NCBI GenBank assembly: GCA_012295275.1
Contig: CM022679.1
Location: forward strand, 16,307,842 to 16,371,841
Direction: 5' to 3'
DNA: 64,000 nt
Source of the DNA: Chrysomallon squamiferum
Taxonomy: Eukaryota > Mollusca > Gastropoda > Neomphalida > Peltospiridae
The notes below the pieces were generated by a model, which saw only the letters and a list, made by a program, of their open reading frames with translations, was not told the origin of the DNA and searched no databases. Positions 58,401 through 64,000 of the stretch are shown here, one piece after another (positions within the stretch are counted from its first letter, which is position 1; every line of letters starts with the position of its first letter). The translations under genes were made by a program, and so were the position numbers.

Positions 58401-61400
58401 AGCAATTGCTTTTTATGCATTAAACTGTTAATTCTATGAATTTCTTTCTTAAAAATAAAATTAAACAACTTGCCAACAAAAAGATGTCCACTGAAAGGGG
58501 GATTTCCCTTTTGTAACTAAAAATAGGGATTGCATCATATTTGTTATATTTAATTCAGATTGTCTAAAACTTATGAATACTTGGATTGTATTAAAAAATA
58601 AGCCATTGACATTTGAAATTGTTGTTAGGAAGAAAACAAAAAAATGAAATAAAACATCAAACCTCTCTGGCTGGTTTATCTAATAGGAAGAATACTCTGA
58701 CATTCGGTGATCACATGATCAATAAACAAAGGTCAAAGGTAGGTGTATGGTGAACATAAAACTGATAACCAATTTATACATCTGCTGTATTTTAGCTGAT
58801 TAATGTTATTTTAAAAAGTACAGTTTATTAAAATTCATTACTTTAAAAAACAAATGAATACCAAATATATTTTATCAATGCATATATATTTAAAATAATA
58901 ATAATAATAAAAATAAATTTTATACTAATGCACTTCCAGTCCTAACCATTCTAAGTAAAATAAATTTGTAGTTTGTTATTTTCAAGCAGTAACTTTGGTT
59001 GTTTCCCCCTAAATAAAAACTATTTAGTTATTGCTAGTATTCTGTGGTCATCTGATACACAATATTATCACAAAATATGTTAACATATATATTGTCATGA
59101 TTGGATGTTCTGTAGTCAAAATTTTATTTACATTCATTTGATTAATTTCTGATACATACTAGATTACAAATTATAAATTATTAACTATATAGTAATGCTT
59201 TAATCTGAAGTCACCAAACTAATTTGACTACCAATGATATGCATTTGTGTATGAATGTATTTATGTTGTAATATTAAACCTATGCCCATAGGACCATTTC
59301 TTTATTCAGCATATATTTTATAACAAAAAGTGAAAATCTTAGTATGTGGTGCATGGCTATAAAAAGTTGTATACAAATAATATTATTATTTCCATTAACT
59401 GATTAAATTAGTTCAAGAAATCTTAATCTTTCAAATGACTTATTATTAATTTTCATACTGGTTGACTTTCCAGGTTTTTACTGATCTGATTTTACTGACA
59501 GAAAAAGAAGTAATGCAGTTTATTTTCAAAGCCTTTTTCAGATATATAACTGCAGTGTACAATACTGTCCAGGTGTCATCAGTGCCTTCTATTATTATGA
59601 TGAATAGCCTCTACTAAATTAATCTGTTTTTTGTTTTTTAAATTCATTTTTCATTTTTTTTTTACAAATTCTATTTATCTGTTCTAAATGTTAGATATGC
59701 TTTAATCTTGAGAGAAATTAATACTTTTCAGGACTTAGTAATGCTGAAAAAAATCTAAACTATGTGAAATCCTATTTTTATACCAGGTAAATTTCAAACA
59801 AAAATGTTTTAATGTTTTTATGTTTTGGAACCAACTGATTTAAAAAACAAAACAAAAAATTCATTAAATTATCTTTCTTTTAAAATATCATACAGATTAT
59901 ATCTCATTAAATCAAGTACCCGTTCACAATTAGCCCTTCTGCCTGTCCATAGAAATAAACAAATGAGCATTCATTTTGAAGGAAAATCCTATCTGCATGT
60001 GATCATAATGAAAACAACATCAGTTATTTTTAACCTGTAATCGCTCGAAGGAAGAAGAAAAAAACATAAATTTCCTGGAAATAAATGTAAGTAAATTGAT
60101 ATCATTATTCCTATTATGTAAACAAATATCTTCTGAACAAGTATGCATTAGTTCTAGCGAAGTTTTAGAACTGATATAATGAACAGCGAAAAAATATTAA
60201 AATGGCAGATTTGTTGTCTGCAAGAGTGAAAGTAGCTTGTGTAATTCAGAAGTCAATTAATTGCCATTGTGTAATCACTAACAGTTTACAAATGCAAAAT
60301 CTAATTTTGTTTAATGTTATTTTTTATGAATGAATAGTTTTTTGATTATTAATAAAATTTTAACTTTTATTTATGAAAATATCAATCCCCTTCAATACTG
60401 TAATGGAACGCTCCTCTTTGAAAACGGTGGGCAAATTTATAACATATTTGTTAGAGGTTTTGGGTTGTTGGTTGCATGGTACTTGTAGAGGCTAGTAGCA
60501 GTTCATTCCTCTATTGGTTTTACACTGTTACACAGTTTTTATTATTAAAATCAAATATAATATTTAATAAACATTATACTCTATACAATACATAATTATT
60601 TATCTTTGGGGATCACTATATATAAATTTGTTTTCAAATATTACAGGAGCAATACATTATTTTCACTTTCTATGTTGAGAGATGGGGTGCATGGGTGTGT
60701 ATATTAACTAGTACTATGTGAGCAAGTTGCCTACGAGCAAGGGTACATAAGCCATAATAGCAAAACAAAAAAACAAACAAACAAAAATTCATAAATATTT
60801 ATTTAGAAACACTTATTCCCTCACCTAAAAGAATGCAGTGGAACAAATATCCGAATTTTAAAGATATCAACTGGTGAAGGAAACAGCTTTTCCATGGGTT
60901 TGTAGGAGCTAAAAACTGGTGATGCAGAAAGTTTTCTTGCAGGCAGCTTACCTGACTTAGCCGAGGCTATTAGCTCCACTGAAGCTGAAAAGTCAGGTTT
61001 CTATGCCCAATTGTTAATGTCAACAACAAACACCATGACAGATAGACATATTGTGAACAAAAAATTCAAGATGCATCTTCAAGTGAGAGAAAATATTTAA
61101 CAGATAGAGAAAAAAAAGAATATAATAGAAATCCATGGTCTTTACTGTGGACTCCATGTTCTAATTAATATGGCATCATCGGCCAAAAGTGTTATTGGTT
61201 TAAGCCATGATCTGATATACCAGTGTTGTAAAAGACTAACTGAAAGTGGATGTGGTGATGAATTTAAAGCCATTCTTGAAGCAGAAAATAAGAAACATCA
61301 TCTCATCACATTTATTGGCAATTGTTTCAATGACCTTTTCATCAACGGTGCTACTGTTTATTATCACTGGAATGACATACCTTCTTTTTTCCATGAACAC

Positions 61401-63659
61401 TACTGTGGGCAAAAGAATAAACTTTTACAAGCTATTCAAATGGTATAGAGATGATTGATAATAAAGCCATGTGCCATGCTTTAGGCATTATTGAAAAGGA
61501 CTCTTACTGGTCCATTGTGGTGGCTCTTGGAAGAAAACAAACATATTTTTGAAATGATCTCACATTGGGAACTTCTGTACACCAGTGTTCTAAACCTTAG
61601 CAAAGATACTACAGATCTTATTCATGGTGAATCCATATTCACAGGTGTTTGCATCACAAAGGATCATGTATGGGCTAATCTGTTTGCCACTCAAGATGCT
61701 GGATTCCAGCAAAAACCAAATACTGCCTACAAAAGGTTTTACACTCATTTATCCCATTGCTTTTTCACCAGTTACATGATCAGCTACCATGAGGAAAGTT
61801 CTATCAACCAAGTCAGAAAGTTATAGAGGAAACTGCTGGTGTTCAAGGCACATCAAAATATCTGAAGCTAACTTTGATGACCTTGACAGACTTGTGAAAA
61901 GAGCACTGCAGAAAGAAACTTCAACACAAGCAGGAGCTATACTTTATGTTAGAAACACGACTGTCAAATATCTGAAATCTATTTCCAGTATCAAGAAAAG
62001 AAAGTATCTAGATACTGCTAGGAAACATGCAAAACAAGGAAGACAAACGGAATATCAATGATGGAAAGAAATAATTAAAAACCATCAGCAACTTCTAGCA
62101 GAAAGAAAAAGAAAAAAGGGATTACAGGAACAAAAGGCAAGAGAATCAGCACAACAAATAGCACAGAAAGTTCTTTCTGCTGGGTTATGGTACATTGACA
62201 AGCATGTTAACCAAAATGTACAGTTAAGTCAAGCTTCAAAAGGTAACAGTGCATGTAAAGTAGCAGTAAAGGAACAGATAAAATATGTACATGTGCATAA
62301 AGTCATTCTGATTGAAAAAAGTCTTGCAAAGTTTCAAAAAGACTAGCAGACTGTCACTGATCCAGCTTGCAGAATATTTAAAATCCATCATGAGACTCCA
62401 TCCATTATGAAATGTTTCACAACTGATTTGTCATTCAGTTATATCCTCACAACATTCAGACAAAAAGAGGACAAATATCCATTCAGCGCCACAAATTAAA
62501 AAAGCCAAAGAATGATCCAGACGTGCAGAAAACCAAGTATTAGCTGTAGCTTATGATACTGACTGGTTTGTAGGTGAGGTGTTGACAGTTCAAAAAAATC
62601 AGTAACAGTGAAATTTCTTCAAAATATTTCCATGCGCAAAGGAATCATGGTTGTTAAGTGGCCAAAGACTCATGACATCAAACACTTGGATGCCAAATTT
62701 GTGATTTCCTATGGCTCTGACATTGCACCAAATGATTCCAGTGGTTGAACAGTAAGTTTTCCTGGGAGTTTAAAAATTTCAAAGATGTATCGGGAATAAG
62801 AAAGACTTCATTTTTCAATTTAGTGACTATTTTTTTCACTGTTTGTAAATATATGCATATAAGGTCAAGGTCATTTCATTGGATAATAATAAAATGTTGA
62901 TAGTTAACTTATGTATTCTGTTTTAATAGAATACAAAATTTGACAAGAATTAGATAAAAATTGTTGAAACTAGAAACATAAATGTACAAGAACAGCAAAA
63001 TTTTGATATTTCTGATGACACCTTTGTTTTTTTTACTAGCACACTGTTTCTAAAAAATTGGGCATTTTAGCATCTTTGATTTGACATAGCTCACAAACTA
63101 CTTATCCAACTTACAAAATTCAAAGAGCTAGTTATTTCTTTTAAGGGCCTCCTTGAAATGATATTCAGTGTCAGATATAATTTTAACATTTACCTTTTGC
63201 TGCAGTTAATATATATATATATATCATTAATTTTGTTTAAATTTTTATTGTTTAATTAAATTAAATAGAAAGAATATGTTCTTCAAGAGGTAAGGACATT
63301 TTCATTTTCCATTTTATAGTGAAAATCTTTTTTATTAAGAAATGCTAAAAGAAATTACTTATTTACTGTTGAAAGATCGACTTTGCAGGAAATGAAAGAG
63401 AAAGTATCAAAGCACATCTTACTCTATTATTAGTTGGAGACTGGAAATCTGAAACAAAACAATAATCAGGAAATACATAACGCATATTAAAGTCATATGT
63501 ACCTAAACCATGAATTTGTAAAAAAGAAACTTACATATGACTGAACATTCTCAAGTCCTTCTTTGGCTGTATTAAGAGCTTCTTTGTATTTCATTTTTGC
63601 TCTGAGAGCTTGAATTTTTCTGTAATACGCTTTCATATTTTTTGGCTGAAGTTCAATAG
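34515..63659 (-). CDS. HELZ2: HELZ2-like protein: TPR, CCCH fingers, two SF1 helicases and an RNB exoribonuclease domain (5' end beyond window)
   Basis: Exons in transcript order: 63535-63659, 56892-57068, 56532-56577, 55939-56174, 55547-55595, 54977-55245, 54352-54490, 52293-53912, 51578-51881, 50747-50957, 50329-50436, 49151-49671, 48519-48825, 47841-48001, 46407-46598, 44117-44921, 43640-43721, 39158-43122, 38748-38833, 38028-38294, 37391-37776, 36971-37183, 36258-36479, 35898-36054, 34958-35125, 34515-34630. All junctions are GT-AG and phase-compatible; about 3640 residues are encoded in the window. Helicase, RNB, helicase order is diagnostic of HELZ2 (PRIC285), in vertebrates an interferon-induced 3'-5' exoribonuclease/helicase and nuclear-receptor coactivator. 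The human protein is about 2650 residues, so this one is much longer. Exon 39158-43122 carries one surplus base (T5 at 40128-40132 on the plus strand), which breaks the frame between RNB and helicase 2. The first exon seen continues a codon from an upstream exon, so the start is missing. The donor of exon 50747-50957 could also be at 50750. The symbol is by architecture; orthology is untested. Confidence 0.93.
34958..38833 (-). other. UPF1-like SF1 helicase 2 (HELZ2-like gene)
   Basis: Exon 38028-38294 has LNPAQEDAI and Walker A QGPPGTGKT followed by CGPSNKSVDVV (motif Ia). Exon 36971-37183 has Walker B IIVDDCGMCMEPE, then GDHKQLQPVV (motif III) and NIHYRM. Exon 35898-36054 has ILSQYDAQ. Exon 34958-35125 has QGNEWDYVIFSTVRS (motif V) and VNVAITRARQGLIIIG (motif VI). 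The second acidic residue of Walker B is Asp where the usual DExx has Glu. The last exon (34515-34630) is the short C-terminal tail ending at TAA 34515-34517. Confidence 0.92.
38420..38650. mobile_element. Truncated Tigger-like end, in the HELZ2-like gene intron 38295-38747
   Basis: This segment is clearly similar, base by base, to the right-hand about 235 bp of the 21953-22669 element read in reverse complement. It starts CAGAGTGGTACTTTGACTTA. It shares blocks such as ATTAATCC-TTCCAG, AACCACCCC and AATGACAAATATTGTA, and then GAATGTAAAGAAAT. The similarity stops near 38650 and no partner terminus follows, so it is a one-ended truncated copy of the same family. Confidence 0.75.
40463..41554 (-). 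other. RNB (RNase II/R) exoribonuclease domain (HELZ2-like gene)
   Basis: The signature TIDAPSTNDLEDALSID occurs at about 41480-41533, followed by GVHISDVSYFV and, near 40493-40528, FTSPLRRYIDLVVHRLV. These are the catalytic loop and the conserved SPxRRYxDLxxHR motif of RNase II/R enzymes, which degrade RNA 3'-to-5' using four metal-coordinating acidic residues. Three of the four loop Asp residues are present; the position matching RNase II Asp209 is Glu (codon 41501-41503). The charge is kept, so activity is possible but not assured. Confidence 0.9.
44966..45004. repeat. (AGA)n trinucleotide repeat
   Basis: About ten AGA/GAA units with one interruption, in the intron immediately 5' of the helicase-1 exon 44117-44921. 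Confidence 0.9.
45178..46132. mobile_element. 955-bp inverted-repeat DNA element carrying THAP-domain and ORF fragments
   Basis: The ends are perfect 18-bp inverted repeats, ACAATTCATGTTTCCACA at 45178-45195 and its complement at 46115-46132. I see no convincing target duplication. Inside, the plus strand from 45369 encodes MVKQCAWGTCKSDEWHEIDN, then after stops and shifts a block KPKTIEKCLKWI and C-R-Q-P-H. That is the C2CH skeleton of a THAP zinc finger, the DNA-binding domain of P-element-type transposases. On the minus strand, 45801-46076 keeps an open fragment starting MSHKLTSKMAK and containing SYLPESMRERFKF and ERCWRSMRKKR. The element lies wholly in the intron between the Walker A and DEAA exons of the HELZ2-like gene. 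Confidence 0.75.
45801..46076 (-). pseudogene. ORF fragment of an uncharacterised transposon-associated protein
   Basis: About 90 codons open from an ATG at 46076 to a TGA near 45803. The sequence is charged and coding-like (SKMAKLVADSIADLKSIPDD, then SYLPESMRERFKF, GYIHDIQISD, ERCWRSMRKKR). It resembles, from memory, the N-terminal part of uncharacterised invertebrate multicopy proteins that also carry a THAP finger or a YqaJ-type nuclease; I cannot confirm this here. It ends abruptly and faces the THAP remnant on the opposite strand inside the same inverted-repeat element, so it is probably a captured or rearranged fragment and not a host gene. Confidence 0.45.
46281..46320. repeat. (AAT)n microsatellite
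   Basis: About 13 AAT units following an A-homopolymer (about 46262-46280), in the same intron as the THAP-bearing element. Confidence 0.95.
46631..46683. repeat. (AC)n microsatellite
   Basis: About 26 AC units immediately 5' (in transcript terms) of the Walker A exon 46407-46598 of the HELZ2-like gene. Confidence 0.97.
52086..52113. repeat. (GT)n microsatellite
   Basis: About 13 GT units in the intron between exons 52293-53912 and 51578-51881 of the HELZ2-like gene. Confidence 0.93.
53491..53757 (-). other. Gln-rich, prion-like low-complexity segment (HELZ2-like gene)
   Basis: Within exon 52293-53912 about 90 residues are dominated by Gln with Phe, Pro, Thr and Ser. They include a run of six Gln, a duplicated QQTFQPQQ unit and a run of five Gln. 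It lies between the first and second CCCH fingers. Such tracts in RNA-binding proteins commonly favour condensate or granule assembly; here that is inference. CAG/CAA repeats also make the tract length-variable. Confidence 0.85.
55451..55494. repeat. (AAT)n microsatellite
   Basis: About 13 AAT/TAA units preceded by a short CA run, in the intron between exons 55547-55595 and 54977-55245. Confidence 0.93.
55547..57068 (-). other. Charged linker with a nuclear-localisation-like cluster (HELZ2-like gene, four exons)
   Basis: Exons 56892-57068, 56532-56577, 55939-56174 and 55547-55595 encode a hydrophilic, probably disordered linker. It contains a basic run (KKQKMPKKKK) that looks like a nuclear localisation signal, followed by a Ser/Asp/Glu-rich acidic patch (SSSDSDSSSLGEDE) of the type phosphorylated by CK2. 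No folded domain is recognisable. The basic cluster agrees with a protein that visits the nucleus. Confidence 0.6.
57069..60905. other. Left part of the largest intron of the HELZ2-like gene
   Basis: This is intron between coding exons 63535-63659 and 56892-57068. I see only AT-rich unique-looking DNA with short CA (about 58003-58020) and TA runs. No exon with matching phase and no other gene is apparent. The 71-codon plus-strand frame at 59825-60040 shows no family resemblance. Confidence 0.5.
60906..62799 (+). pseudogene. Decayed copy of an uncharacterised multicopy invertebrate ORF (transposon-like), intron-nested
   Basis: Plus-strand open blocks follow one another with frameshifts and stops: ELKTGDAESFLAG through NTMTDRHIVNKKF (60906-61070); GLYCGLHVLINM and YYHWNDIPSFF (61135-61448); LTGPLWWLLEE (61491-61820); ANFDDLDRLVKRAL and AILYVRNTTVKYL (61789-62061); LLAERKRKKGLQEQKA (62090-62200); then VLAVAYDTDWFVGEVLTV and ISMRKGIMVVKWPKTHD near 62535-62680, ending about 62799. 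From memory this order (TMSDR-like, CGLHVLVNM, YYHH, GPLWRVLE, ERDFAQLDRL, and a WYVGEV-type beta-barrel C-terminus) matches a large family of uncharacterised, highly repeated proteins in cnidarians and molluscs. The Asp-Arg followed by C-x-x-H recalls RNase-H-like transposases. It is intronless and opposite to the host gene. Confidence 0.65.
63535..63659 (-). other. TPR-like segment, first exon of the HELZ2-like gene in this window
   Basis: The exon reads (A)IELQPKNMKAYYRKI, then QALRAKMKYKEALNTAKEGL, ending NVQSY. Spacing and residues fit a tetratricopeptide repeat: the Pro-x-x-x-Lys-Ala-Tyr-Tyr-Arg turn and helix A, then a Tyr-x-x-Ala-Leu helix B. Further TPR helices would be expected in exons beyond the right edge. 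TPRs are not part of the HELZ2 architecture I know from vertebrates, but they are the N-terminal module of the CCCH proteins ZC3H7A/B. Confidence 0.75.
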
Positions 63660-64000
63660 CTGCACACAAAAAAAAAGAAAAGAAATTGCAAACAAAAGTT
63701 AAAATTAAGATTTCAATTTTATGAACTGAATATATGAAAAGATCTAGTACATATTTTTAAAAACTATAAATAATTAATCCTAACTAAGACACTACAAAGA
63801 CCAACCAATAAAAACAGTAAACAACAACAAACTAACAGACTGAGCTTAGCATAAATAATATCCTATATTTTATTCAACTTTTAAGACAACATTACTAAGT
63901 CATAATGAAGACATTTTTCAGCCCTTTAATTCAATTTTTGTAGCAATAAATAAATAGGATTGTACAAACTAGAACTTCAATACATTTTTTTAGAATGTTA
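63660..64000. other. Intron of the HELZ2-like gene, running off the window
   Basis: Sequence upstream of the TPR exon. The acceptor preceding 63659 (polypyrimidine run then GTGTGCAG on the minus strand) is clear and the reading frame enters the exon in mid-codon, so at least one more coding exon lies to the right. Nothing else is visible. Confidence 0.6.

Overview
This window is animal nuclear DNA. It is intron-rich and strongly AT-rich, with many microsatellites and GT-AG introns of roughly 0.1 to 6.5 kb. Remnants of Tigger/pogo-like, piggyBac-like and THAP-type DNA transposons lie in introns and spacers. The proteins and repeat families suggest an invertebrate, most likely a lophotrochozoan such as a mollusc. 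That placement is inference; nothing in the window fixes the species.

Layout: every recognisable host gene is on the minus strand, so transcription runs right to left. (1) 34515-63659 holds a very large gene whose 5' end lies beyond the right edge. Its 26 exons in the window encode about 3640 residues: a TPR-like segment, a basic/acidic linker, a Gln-rich tract, five CCCH fingers and one C2H2 finger, a UPF1-like SF1 helicase, an RNB (RNase II/R) domain and a second SF1 helicase. This is the HELZ2 (PRIC285) architecture with a ZC3H7-like front end. (2) 16210-29235 holds a complete RAD54B orthologue, 26 coding exons and 893 residues. (3) 10956-14002 holds a complete Rac GTPase, 5 coding exons and 192 residues. 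(4) 3733-3767 holds only the first coding exon of a second Rac-type GTPase; its remaining exons must lie beyond the left edge, so two Rac-family genes stand in tandem.

Mobile DNA: a TA-flanked Tigger/pogo-like MITE (874-1576); a 717-bp Tigger-like element with a broken transposase N-terminus in RAD54B intron 14 (21953-22669), and a truncated relative in the HELZ2-like gene (38420-38650); a TTAA-flanked piggyBac-like MITE beside RAD54B exon 10 (24447-24590); a 955-bp element with perfect 18-bp inverted ends carrying a decayed THAP domain and a second ORF fragment (45178-46132); and a decayed, plus-strand copy of an uncharacterised multicopy invertebrate ORF family inside the 6.5-kb intron of the HELZ2-like gene (60906-62799).

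The genes form no obvious pathway: Rac is a cytoskeletal switch, RAD54B acts in homologous recombination, and the HELZ2-like protein is a probable RNA helicase/exoribonuclease. The most notable points are the composite HELZ2-like protein (with a D-to-E change at an RNB catalytic position, an atypical second-helicase Walker B and one frame break at an A5 tract), the tandem Rac arrangement, and the THAP-bearing inverted-repeat element.
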